Part shown: piece by piece, positions 1 through 6,917 of the stretch
Numbering within the stretch: the first letter of the stretch is position 1
Layout of the letters: each line of letters opens with the position of its first letter
Assembly (NCBI GenBank): GCA_013813945.1
Contig: JACCQV010000919.1
Coordinates: 1-6,917, forward strand
DNA: 6,917 nt
From: Deltaproteobacteria bacterium
Lineage (GTDB): Bacteria; Myxococcota_A; Polyangia; Haliangiales; Haliangiaceae
Direction of reading: 5' to 3'
Made by a program: the position numbers and the translations under genes
Notes under the pieces: model-generated
What the model was told of the DNA's origin: nothing
Seen by the model: only the letters and a program-made list of their open reading frames with translations
Databases searched by the model: none

Positions 1-1
1 G

Positions 2-472
2 ATGGTGACCGAATCGCTGCTCGCGCGTACCGACGCCAGCATAGAGGATCTGCTCGCGCGTGACCTCGCGGGGCCGCTGTCGCCTGGCGATCTGCGTGAT
101 GCGCTCGTTCGCGTCGATGCCCGGACCGATCCCAGCGTCGCGGAGCTCGAGGGATCGCTGACGCTCGACTCCGCGCTCGCACTCGACGGCATCACGCTCG
201 CCGAGCTGGTCGACAAGAGCGGCGACGACATGAAGATCGTCAAGCGTGGTCTCACGTTCCTCAGGGCCAAGCGGTTTGAAGAGGCTCTCGAGTGGTGGTC
301 GCTCCACCGCCAGAAGCTCGACCCCTCGAAGGAACGCCTCGGTCTGCTGCTGCTGTTGATGGAAGGCTTCACCCACCGCCTCGCGGGCGACAACCGCCGC
401 GCGGCCGACGTTCATGCCCGGATCACGGCGCACCCGCTATTTCGGCGGATGCGCGGACTCGAGCGCAAGTGA
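2..472 (+). CDS. Uncharacterised protein with TPR-like helical C-terminus, possibly 5'-truncated
   Basis: I do not recognise a named family. The frame runs from an ATG at base 2 to a TGA at 470-472 (156 residues). Because this ATG lies at the window edge and no ribosome binding site can be seen, the true start may lie upstream and this may be only the C-terminal part of a longer protein. Residues 1-76 are rich in Leu, Ala and Asp with no clear motif. Residues 77-156 look helical and resemble one or two degenerate tetratricopeptide-type hairpins (GLTFLRAKRFEEALEWW, then a second helix pair around GFTHRLAGDNRRAADV), which suggests a protein-protein interaction role. No signal peptide or membrane segment is visible; it is probably cytoplasmic. 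The stop codon overlaps the ribosome binding site of the next gene, so the two are probably co-transcribed and translationally coupled. That it is coding is well supported; the TPR assignment is tentative. Confidence 0.7.
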   Translation: MVTESLLARTDASIEDLLARDLAGPLSPGDLRDALVRVDARTDPSVAELEGSLTLDSALALDGITLAELVDKSGDDMKIVKRGLTFLRAKRFEEALEWWSLHRQKLDPSKERLGLLLLLMEGFTHRLAGDNRRAADVHARITAHPLFRRMRGLERK

Positions 473-476
473 GGGA
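471..476 (+). promoter_or_regulatory. Ribosome binding site of the exported membrane protein gene
   Basis: A purine-rich GAGGGA lies 4 bases before the ATG at 481 and overlaps the TGA of the preceding gene (470-472). It decides the start: the same reading frame is open back to base 292, but only the ATG at 481 has this site and is followed directly by a signal peptide. Confidence 0.7.
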
Positions 477-480
477 ACTT

Positions 481-3000
481 ATGCGTGGAACAAGGCTCGT
501 TCTTGCGACTCTGGTGACTCTCGGTGTTGGCGCTGGCAGCGCTGCTGCCGAACCGAGCTACAGCCAGCAGCTCGACCAGCACACACTGGGCAAGGCGAAG
601 ATCGAGGTTGGCGAGCTGGCGGCAGCCGAGGGCCTCAGCACCGAGACTGCCGAGCTGCTCCTGCAGCTCGACGTGTTCGCGACCTCGAGTGACACCGGCT
701 GCCCTGGCGTCGATGTCGACGTCATCAACGCGACCGGACGAACGGTGTGGAACGTCGAGATCGTGATCGAGCAGAAGGACGGCTCGAAAAAGCGCAGCGA
801 CAAGCTCCACCTGCCGTACATGCTCACCAACACCAAGGTGCGCGCGAACGTCTCCTGCCTCCAGGATTACGCGTCTCGCTCGAGCTACGACTACGGTGGG
901 AACACGCCGATCTCGCTGAGCTACTCCGCGCAGGGTAGCAAGTCGATCGACGAGGCGCTGCCGCTGATGCAGGCGCAGAAGCGCGACTACTCGAGTGCCG
1001 GCTCGTCGGTCTCGCCCTTGGTCGACGGAACGACGACGATGCTCGAAGACGCGCTCCGCTTCGACGACGCCCGCGTGACCAACGAGCTCGTGCTCGGCAT
1101 TGCCCGCACTGGCGTTGGCCGCGAGGAGCTCGGCGCGGCGCTCGCCGCCAGCCCCGACGGCGCGGTCGCCGACGAGGTCGCGCGGTCGCTGAAGAAGCTA
1201 TCGCCCGCGCAGCAAGCGCAGCTCGCTCGCACGCTGCTCGCTTCGAAGAGCGCAGAGCGCTGGGCCGACACGCTGTCGCCGATGATCGATCGTCAGCTGT
1301 GCAAGGGTGCGCGGTCCGATGTGATCGGCCTGTGGATCCAGGCGCAGGGCGAGACCGGGATCCCGGTCGCCATGTACCGGGACCAGATCCGCGAGAGGTG
1401 CAAGCCGACCAAGGCCGACGGCCCAGGTCTCGTCGCGGCACTCGAGAAGGATCCGACGCGTGCCGGCGCCGTGCTGGATGTCGTCGAGCAGCCGCTGTTC
1501 GACAGCGCGCTCGCAAGCTGGAAGGCGCGCAAGGACAAGGCACTCATTCCGACGTCGATGGGCGCCTACCTGCGTGGCGGTCAGCACCCCGATCGGTTCA
1601 ATCAGGCGGCCGAGCTGCTTCCAGCGGGCGGCTACGGCGTCGCCATGGGAGCGGTCGCACAGAGCCCCGAGGGCAGTGGCGGCGAGCACAAGGCCGCCTG
1701 GCTCGAAACGGCGATGGCGAAGGTCGACCAAGCCGACCATGGGACCGTGGTTGCGAGCCTGACGGATCTTCTCGTCAGCGGCAGCGTTCCGGTCGTCGCG
1801 ATGCGCACCACCATCAAGGGCCTCGCGAAGTACGCGCCCGAAACCGCCGAGGGTGTCATCGTCACGTTCGCGAGCAAGAGCTCGATCCCCTTCGATGCGA
1901 CCAAGCTCCAGGCCGCCGGCATCGACATGAGCGAGTTCCTCGCGTTCAGCGCAACGAATAATCTCGGCGAGTGCACCACCTCCATCAACACACTCGCCCT
2001 CTGCGCGGATCGGATCGCGGCCTACAAGGACAAGTCGGGCCCGGGCGCATTGCAGAAGCTCGCCAGGACCGCGGTCAAGCCTGATTTCGTCACCGCGATG
2101 AAGACGCTGGTCGCGCCGTTGCGCGAGCCGGCCGGGCTGATCGCCATCTCCGAGAAGCTGTCCGCCGCGGGCTTCGATGTCGCGTTCGTCGCCGAGCGCG
2201 CGTGCACCGACGCGCGCGAAGCGGCGCGCTACGGCGGCAACATCGATAAGCCGCTCGAGCTGGTCGCGAAGCTCGCGCCCAACGCGGCGTGCATCCAGGA
2301 GACCCGTGACGCGGTCTCGAGCAAGAAGCGCAAGATCATCCTGATGTCGGTCCTCGCGATCCTCGGCCTCGTGCTTCCGATCGCGGGCGGAACGTGGCTC
2401 GCACGCCGGCGCTGGCGCAAGGTGCAGAAGGAGCTCCCCGGGGAAGTGATCGAGGAGGGCGCGAGCGGCGCGAAGCTCGACGATCGTCTCGGTGCGCGCG
2501 GCCTCGGTCGCGTGCTGCGCGACGGAACCGGCGAGGCCAGGCGCGAGCTCGCAGGTACCGCAGCGGGCCGTGCGCTCGAGTCCATGGATGATGCGCTGCT
2601 CGCCGCAGCGACCACGACCGTGGCCCGCGCGGTGAAGTCCGGTGATGCCGCGACGCTGCTCGTCCGTCGCGCCGGGGACGCTGTCTACATCGTCGCGCTG
2701 CCCGTGCGCCATCCGCGACCACAGGTCGTGCAGCGCTACCTCGGCGCGCCGTGGTCCGATCACCTCGCGCAGATCCAGAGGGCGGCGGGCACCCCGGTGC
2801 TCGCGCTCGTCGTGATGTGCGGGCCCGATGCGGCAGAAGCGTCGCTCGTGGTCGGACACCACGATGGCGCGCTCGCGTCCGATCCTGAGGTCCTCCTCGA
2901 CGCGAAGGACGCCCGCGACCGCGGTGCGAACAAGTTCCGTTACGTGACCACGCTTGCGGCCACGCCCGCGCCCACCTCTCAACCCGTGAAGGCGGCCTGA
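481..3000 (+). CDS. Sec-exported single-pass membrane protein with large extracytoplasmic helical domain and cytoplasmic tail
   Basis: The product is 839 residues and is not a family I can name. Residues 1-23 form a Sec signal peptide: Arg2/Arg5, a Leu/Val/Ala hydrophobic core, and a cleavage site after Ala21-Ala22-Ala23. No lipobox cysteine is present. Residues about 60-150 look like a small beta-sandwich (VDVDVINATGRTVWNVEIVI resembles the FxLYD/Ig-like type). Residues about 160-610 are mostly helical, suggestive of HEAT/TPR-type repeats, though no repeat unit is clear. Eight cysteines (74, 126, 274, 307, 498, 508, 575, 604) all fall in this outer part. One membrane segment spans about 619-641, flanked by KKRK (615-618) and RRRWRK (642-647). 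The tail, about 648-839, is presumably cytoplasmic and has an alpha/beta look between about 702 and 790; it holds the only other cysteine (780). The gene ends one base before the Hsp70 ATG, which suggests that its tail could contact that chaperone. Topology is well supported; function is unknown. Confidence 0.85.
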   Translation: MRGTRLVLATLVTLGVGAGSAAAEPSYSQQLDQHTLGKAKIEVGELAAAEGLSTETAELLLQLDVFATSSDTGCPGVDVDVINATGRTVWNVEIVIEQKDGSKKRSDKLHLPYMLTNTKVRANVSCLQDYASRSSYDYGGNTPISLSYSAQGSKSIDEALPLMQAQKRDYSSAGSSVSPLVDGTTTMLEDALRFDDARVTNELVLGIARTGVGREELGAALAASPDGAVADEVARSLKKLSPAQQAQLARTLLASKSAERWADTLSPMIDRQLCKGARSDVIGLWIQAQGETGIPVAMYRDQIRERCKPTKADGPGLVAALEKDPTRAGAVLDVVEQPLFDSALASWKARKDKALIPTSMGAYLRGGQHPDRFNQAAELLPAGGYGVAMGAVAQSPEGSGGEHKAAWLETAMAKVDQADHGTVVASLTDLLVSGSVPVVAMRTTIKGLAKYAPETAEGVIVTFASKSSIPFDATKLQAAGIDMSEFLAFSATNNLGECTTSINTLALCADRIAAYKDKSGPGALQKLARTAVKPDFVTAMKTLVAPLREPAGLIAISEKLSAAGFDVAFVAERACTDAREAARYGGNIDKPLELVAKLAPNAACIQETRDAVSSKKRKIILMSVLAILGLVLPIAGGTWLARRRWRKVQKELPGEVIEEGASGAKLDDRLGARGLGRVLRDGTGEARRELAGTAAGRALESMDDALLAAATTTVARAVKSGDAATLLVRRAGDAVYIVALPVRHPRPQVVQRYLGAPWSDHLAQIQRAAGTPVLALVVMCGPDAAEASLVVGHHDGALASDPEVLLDAKDARDRGANKFRYVTTLAATPAPTSQPVKAA
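2988..2992 (+). promoter_or_regulatory. Ribosome binding site of the Hsp70-like gene
   Basis: GAAGG lies 9 bases before the ATG at 3002, inside the last codons of the upstream gene. That gene's TGA (2998-3000) sits between this site and the start, an arrangement typical of translational coupling. Confidence 0.5.
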
Positions 3001-3001
3001 G

Positions 3002-5464
3002 ATGTCGACCATCGACTACGGAATCGACCTCGGCACGACGAACTCCGCACTCGCTCGCCAGGAGGGCCGCCAGCAGCGCTTGCTGCCCGGCCCTGATGGC
3101 GACCCGCTTCTGCCCTCGGCGATCCACGTGCTCGCGTCCGGCGAAGTGGTCGTCGGCGCACGTGCACGTGCTGCGCTCGACACCGATCCGCAGAACGCCA
3201 CGATGGAGTTCAAGCGCCTGATGGGGACCGGCGAGAAGAAGCGGTTCCCGGCATCGGGACGCGAGCTCACGCCCGAGGAGCTGTCTGCCGAGGTGCTGCG
3301 CTCGCTGTGTGCACGCGCGCAGGCTAGCGATGGCGAATCGCCACGCGCCGCGGTGATCACGATCCCGGCGATGTTCCAGTTGCCGCAGTGCGATGCGACC
3401 CGGCGCGCGGCCGCGCTCGCTGGCATCGAGCACGCGCCACTGCTGCAGGAGCCGATCGCTGCGGCGATCGCACACTCCGGCTCGGGCGAGGTCCGCGAGG
3501 GCTCGTGGCTCGTCTATGACCTCGGTGGCGGAACGTTCGACATCTCGCTGGTGCGCTGCAAGGACGGCCGGCTCCAGGTGATCGATCACGACGGCGACAA
3601 CCACCTCGGTGGCCGCGACTTCGATCGCGCGATCGCGCGCAAGGCGACCGAGCTGATCCGCGAGGGCGGCAAGCTCGGCGACTTCAAGCGTACGGATCCC
3701 CGGAACGAGGATGCGTTCGCGAAGATCAAGTTGGAATCCGAGCGTGTACGCATCGCGCTCTCGACTGCCGAGGCCGCGAAGTTCTCGATCCCCGATCTCG
3801 GGACGGGTACGGGCGTCGCGTTCGATCTCGATCGCGGTGGGCTCGAGGACATGCTGGGGCCACTGATCGAGCGCACGACCGCGCTGTGTCTCAAGCTCCT
3901 CAAGCGCAACCGGATCGAAGCGAAGGAGCTGTCGGGGCTCGTGATGGTCGGCGGTCCGACGCTGACCCCGTGCGTCGCTCGGCAGATCCACTTCGACGTC
4001 GGTGTCGAGGCCAAGCACTACGTCGACCCGATGACGATCGTCGCGCGCGGCGCTGCGCTGTTCGCCTCGACGCAGCGGATGCCCGCGAGCATGCGCCGCA
4101 AGAACGCGGGCGCTGCGATCGAGCTTCACCTCGAGTACGAGGCGATGACCACCGATCCTTCGCCGCTGATCGTCGGCAAGGTGACGTCCCCTGTCCCGCC
4201 GCCGCCGGGCCTCAAGATCACGGTCGAGCGTGACGACGGTCAGTTCCGTGCGCCCCTCTCGCCGGTTCAACCGAACGGTGCGTTCGCGATCGACCTGCGC
4301 CTGCAGCCGTCGCAGCTCAACGTGTTCAAGGTGGGCGCCGTCGACGGCGCGGGCAACCCACTCGCGGTGGAGCCTGACTCGATCAAGATGCTCCACGGGT
4401 TCTCGATCGCGCGGCCGCCGCTCTCGCAGTCGGTCGGCATCATGCTCGCCGACAACAACGTGCACTGGTACCTGCGCAAGGGCGCGGTGTTGCCTGCGCG
4501 CCAGACCATGACCCACTCGACGACGGTGTCGCTGCAGCGTGGTCAGTCCGGCGAGGCGATCCACGTGCCGCTCGTGCAGGGCGAGTCGACGCGCGCGGAC
4601 CGCAACAAGGTGATCGGCGTCCTCCACATCCACGCCGACAAGATCGACCGCGACCTGCCGGAGGGCAGCACGGTCGAGGTCACGCTCGCCGTCGACGAAT
4701 CCGCGCAGACGATCGGGCGCGCGTATGTTCCGGCGCTCGACCAGTGGTTCGAGGAGATCGTTCGCTTCGATCTCGAGACCAAGCCGGCGGCGGACGTCGG
4801 CAAGTCGCTCGCCGAGCAGAAGGATCGCCTCAAGAGCCTCGAGGCGCTCGCCGACGAGCTCGACCAGGGCTCGGAAGGCAGCGGCACCTGGGTCCGCAGC
4901 GAGTCCGAGAGCACCGACAACGACGCCAAGATCAAGGAGGTCGAGCAGCTGCTCGAGGAAGGCGATCGCGACTCGATCGATCTCGCCGATCAGATGGTGC
5001 GCATGATGGCGCAGGACATCGACTCCACCGAGGACGGCGGCCGCAAGTCGAGGCTGACCAACGAGCTCGAGGACATCCGCACGCGCGCCACCGAGGTGAT
5101 CGAGCAGGACGGCGAGCCCGGTGACAAGCGCCAGCTCGCGACCCTCCTCGCGGAAGCTGACAAGGCGCTCACGCGTGGTGATCTCGATCTGCTCGAGCGC
5201 AAGACCGACGACGTCCGCTCGCTCAACCTGACCGTGATGACCCGCCAGCCTTGGTTCTGGGAGGGGTACCTCGCCTACCTGATGAAGGAGGCGGAGAAGC
5301 TCGGCGTCATGGACCTCACGCGCAAGCACTTCGAGCGCGGCGTGCAGGCGATCCAGAAGCAGGACTTCCACGAGGTCCCCGGCGTGTGCCGCGAGATCGT
5401 CCAGATGTTCCCCGCAGAGCAACGTGAACGGGTCGGCTCGATGATCCGTTCGGATGTGAAGTAA
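3002..5464 (+). CDS. Divergent Hsp70 (DnaK-like) chaperone with inserted beta domain
   Basis: An ATP-driven Hsp70-family chaperone of 820 residues, against about 640 in classical DnaK; presumably cytoplasmic. The ATPase domain is residues 1 to about 355. It carries the phosphate-1 loop D9-LGTTNS-15, the catalytic lysine K71 in EFKRLMG (DnaK K70 equivalent), E150 in QEPIAAAIA, the phosphate-2 loop D173-LGGGTFD-180, and the adenosine motif VGGPTLTP (316-323). Catalytic positions appear intact, so it should hydrolyse ATP. Residues about 373-465 are an extra beta-rich domain, with a PPPP run at 399-402, absent from DnaK. The substrate-binding beta domain follows (about 467-593; VQGES at 525-529 matches DnaK's VLQGE region). 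After an acidic Ser/Glu/Gly linker (621-643) comes a helical lid (about 646-748) and an extra helical end (749-820) starting with WFW. The usual hydrophobic interdomain linker (VLLL in DnaK) is not evident. The gene lies between a membrane protein and a J-like protein, so it is unlikely to be the housekeeping dnaK. The Hsp70 call is secure; substrate is unknown. Confidence 0.95.
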   Translation: MSTIDYGIDLGTTNSALARQEGRQQRLLPGPDGDPLLPSAIHVLASGEVVVGARARAALDTDPQNATMEFKRLMGTGEKKRFPASGRELTPEELSAEVLRSLCARAQASDGESPRAAVITIPAMFQLPQCDATRRAAALAGIEHAPLLQEPIAAAIAHSGSGEVREGSWLVYDLGGGTFDISLVRCKDGRLQVIDHDGDNHLGGRDFDRAIARKATELIREGGKLGDFKRTDPRNEDAFAKIKLESERVRIALSTAEAAKFSIPDLGTGTGVAFDLDRGGLEDMLGPLIERTTALCLKLLKRNRIEAKELSGLVMVGGPTLTPCVARQIHFDVGVEAKHYVDPMTIVARGAALFASTQRMPASMRRKNAGAAIELHLEYEAMTTDPSPLIVGKVTSPVPPPPGLKITVERDDGQFRAPLSPVQPNGAFAIDLRLQPSQLNVFKVGAVDGAGNPLAVEPDSIKMLHGFSIARPPLSQSVGIMLADNNVHWYLRKGAVLPARQTMTHSTTVSLQRGQSGEAIHVPLVQGESTRADRNKVIGVLHIHADKIDRDLPEGSTVEVTLAVDESAQTIGRAYVPALDQWFEEIVRFDLETKPAADVGKSLAEQKDRLKSLEALADELDQGSEGSGTWVRSESESTDNDAKIKEVEQLLEEGDRDSIDLADQMVRMMAQDIDSTEDGGRKSRLTNELEDIRTRATEVIEQDGEPGDKRQLATLLAEADKALTRGDLDLLERKTDDVRSLNLTVMTRQPWFWEGYLAYLMKEAEKLGVMDLTRKHFERGVQAIQKQDFHEVPGVCREIVQMFPAEQRERVGSMIRSDVK
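4118..4399 (+). other. Extra beta-rich domain inserted in the Hsp70-like protein
   Basis: This encodes residues about 373-466 of the Hsp70-like protein, between the end of the ATPase domain and the first strand of the substrate-binding domain. Alternating hydrophobic and polar residues (IELHLEYEA, GLKITVERDDG, AFAIDLRLQP, LNVFKVGAVDGAG) suggest a small beta-sandwich, possibly Ig-like. In DnaK only a short hydrophobic linker occupies this place. Boundaries are estimated by eye; the fold is inference. Confidence 0.6.
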
Positions 5465-5467
5465 GGA
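5463..5467 (+). promoter_or_regulatory. Ribosome binding site of the J-like protein gene
   Basis: AAGGA lies 5 bases before the ATG at 5473 and overlaps the TAA stop (5462-5464) of the Hsp70-like gene. It supports the first ATG over the second in-frame ATG at 5491. Confidence 0.7.
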
Positions 5468-5472
5468 CCGCA

Positions 5473-6917
5473 ATGACCGCCGCGATTGACATGACCAAGT
5501 CCGACTCCACGAGCAGTGAGCGCGCGCTCCTGCGGTCCCCGGGCCTCTCGCAGTTCCGCAAGTCGCCGTTCCGGCTCCTTCGCCTGCCGACGATCGCCAC
5601 GGCGAAGCAAGCCGTGTGGCAGTGCGACAAGGCGCTGGCTCGCGCGCGCGTGGGCATGACGCTGCCCGATCCCGATCCCGTGCCCTGGCTGCCCAACGGC
5701 GACGAGATCGAGATCCAGGAGGCCGCGCAGACGATGGAGAGCCCGCTGGCTCGCCTCGTCGAGCAGCTGCTGTGGTTCGACATCATCGACGACGCCGACG
5801 GTGGCGCTCTGCACAGCGCGCTGACCGCCGCCGACGGTGCGCAGCTCCGCGCCTACTTGAACCTCGCGCGCGATCTGTCCGATGTCGCATCGCCATCGGG
5901 TCCTGCCGGCACCAGCCCGTACCGGGATGGCTCCACGGCGCCGCGCATCTCGTCGTCGATGGCGCATCAGATCAACCAGGCGAACCTGCGCCTGCTCCTC
6001 GGGGTCTCCGCGCTGCGCGACATCGGCCCGACGATCGTGCCGGCCGCGACCGCCGCACAGACCGCGGCGCTCGCGTGGAAGGATCGCGGTGGCCTGTCGG
6101 CCGTCGAAGATGCACACAAGACGATCCGCGCGACCGGTGCGCTGCTCGGGACCCAGGTCGTCTGGGCGTGGCTGCTCGGTGAGGGCATCACGAAGTGGGG
6201 CGAGCTCCTCGAGTCCGAGGACTTCGAGACGCACATCAAGACGCGGATCGCCGCGCTCGGTGACGAGCTGTTGACCGCCGACGATACCGAGGCCGTCATC
6301 TCGGCGCTCCGCACGCGGCTCGCCGATCTCGTCGTTGGCGAGACCAAGCTCGAGATGGCGCAGGGTCGGATCGGCAACGTCGCGCATCTGTCCTCGATCG
6401 CGGGCAAGAGCGAGATCGACGCCGAGACCTGGCTCGTCGCATTCCGCCCGCTCAAGACCCAGTTTCAGTCCGAGCTCTCGGACCTCGCGCCGGATGCCGA
6501 GACCGGCAATGGCCTCGTCGAGGACGTCAGTGCGTACCTCGATCGGCTGTCGACGCTGGCGCAGCGCTGGCGTCCGCTCGACGAGGCGCAGCTCCTCGGC
6601 CTGTCCTCCCTGATCGACGATGCGGTGTCCGAGGCGTTCGGCAAGCTCCGCGGGGTCCCGCGCGAGAAGCAGCTCGAGCCGCGGTTCAAGGAAGTCCTCG
6701 ATCGGATCGGCGCGCTCGCAGTGTCCTCCTCGATCAAGGAGCGCGTGAAGGGCTATCACGACCGGCTCGCCGACGTGCAGAAGGCCATGTGCCACTTCTG
6801 CGGCAAGCGTGAGCTCGAAGCATCGTCGTGCGCGTCCGTTTCGTCGCAGATGGAGACCGGGCGCGAGCAGTACGGCGACACGACGCAGATCCACTATCAG
6901 GTCGGAGCTCGTCCGGT
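5473..6917 (+). CDS. J-domain-like helical protein with C-terminal zinc-type motif, partial at the window's right edge
   Basis: The frame is open from the ATG at 5473 to the end of the window (481 complete codons, no stop), so the C-terminus is missing. Residues 30-62 (SPFRLLRLPTIATAKQAVW and the following helix) resemble the start of degenerate J-domain proteins commonly seen beside non-housekeeping Hsp70s. These open with an NPFR-LGLP-type helix and continue with a second helix. The HPD tripeptide that activates Hsp70 ATPase is absent, and a Pro/Asp stretch (65-73) follows instead. The section ends at LLWFDI (about 95-105), matching the hydrophobic WF end of that region. Residues 106-435 are mostly helical, without a clear repeat. 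Near the visible end, C440-HFC-443 plus C453 form a zinc-ribbon-like half site. No signal peptide is seen; a cytoplasmic location is likely. The 8-base gap after the Hsp70 gene suggests it is that chaperone's partner. Coding status is firm; the co-chaperone role is inferred. Confidence 0.8.
   Translation, partial: MTAAIDMTKSDSTSSERALLRSPGLSQFRKSPFRLLRLPTIATAKQAVWQCDKALARARVGMTLPDPDPVPWLPNGDEIEIQEAAQTMESPLARLVEQLLWFDIIDDADGGALHSALTAADGAQLRAYLNLARDLSDVASPSGPAGTSPYRDGSTAPRISSSMAHQINQANLRLLLGVSALRDIGPTIVPAATAAQTAALAWKDRGGLSAVEDAHKTIRATGALLGTQVVWAWLLGEGITKWGELLESEDFETHIKTRIAALGDELLTADDTEAVISALRTRLADLVVGETKLEMAQGRIGNVAHLSSIAGKSEIDAETWLVAFRPLKTQFQSELSDLAPDAETGNGLVEDVSAYLDRLSTLAQRWRPLDEAQLLGLSSLIDDAVSEAFGKLRGVPREKQLEPRFKEVLDRIGALAVSSSIKERVKGYHDRLADVQKAMCHFCGKRELEASSCASVSSQMETGREQYGDTTQIHYQVGARP

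Noticed and set aside
292..480. Upstream extension of the membrane protein frame to an earlier ATG at 292
   Set aside because: It would overlap the preceding gene by about 180 bases, encodes Pro/Arg-rich sequence, and would bury the signal peptide. The ATG at 481 has its own ribosome binding site.
1198..3012. A 604-codon open frame on the - strand opposite the membrane protein gene
   Set aside because: Arg-rich composition and no domain; the + strand encodes a signal peptide and a membrane segment in a coherent protein with a ribosome binding site.
3460..4975. Three copies of the octamer GCGATCGC, reminiscent of the cyanobacterial HIP1 repeat
   Set aside because: All three lie in the Hsp70-like coding frame, where codons such as GCG, ATC, GAT and CGC are favoured. 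Three copies are too few to argue for a dispersed repeat.
3002..5464. Possibility that this is the housekeeping dnaK
   Set aside because: It has an extra domain, an altered linker region and a long added C-terminus, and lacks grpE or classical dnaJ neighbours in the window.
2336..5473. A 1045-codon open frame on the - strand covering the whole Hsp70-like gene
   Set aside because: Its translation is extremely rich in Arg, His, Asp and Leu with no recognisable motif, as expected for the antisense of a GC-rich gene. The + strand carries clear Hsp70 motifs.
5275..6894. A 539-codon open frame on the - strand opposite the J-like gene
   Set aside because: Antisense-type composition, no motifs, and it also overlaps the end of the Hsp70-like gene; the + strand frame has a good ribosome binding site and a CxxC motif.

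Overview
The window is a gene-dense, high-GC stretch of bacterial DNA. Coding sequence fills almost all of it. Codons mostly end in G or C, and long antisense open frames occur as they do in GC-rich genomes. The protein styles (Ala/Arg/Glu/Asp-rich, a large Sec-exported lipid-free envelope protein, an unusual Hsp70) would fit a Myxococcota/deltaproteobacterial-type genome, but no marker gene confirms this, so the taxonomic guess is weak.

All four genes are on the + strand and packed with gaps of 8, 1 and 8 bases, as in a single operon. In order they are: (1) a small, possibly N-terminally cut protein with a TPR-like helical C-terminus, 2-472; (2) an 839-residue protein with a signal peptide, a large extracytoplasmic part with eight cysteines, one late membrane segment and a cytoplasmic tail of about 190 residues, 481-3000; (3) an 820-residue divergent Hsp70 (DnaK-like) chaperone with an extra beta-rich domain between its ATPase and substrate-binding domains, 3002-5464; (4) a protein with an N-terminal region resembling a degenerate J-domain and a C-terminal Cys-x2-Cys zinc-type motif, from 5473 and running off the right edge. 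No intergenic region exceeds 8 bases. No promoter or terminator is visible, so the operon probably begins before and continues beyond the window.

The most interesting reading is that this is a specialised, uncharacterised chaperone module. A dedicated Hsp70 (gene 3) and a J-like, zinc-containing partner without the HPD tripeptide (gene 4) are encoded directly after a membrane-spanning protein (gene 2). Gene 2's cytoplasmic tail could link the chaperone pair to the envelope. The Hsp70 and signal-peptide calls rest on clear sequence motifs; the idea that the genes work together is inference from gene order and spacing.
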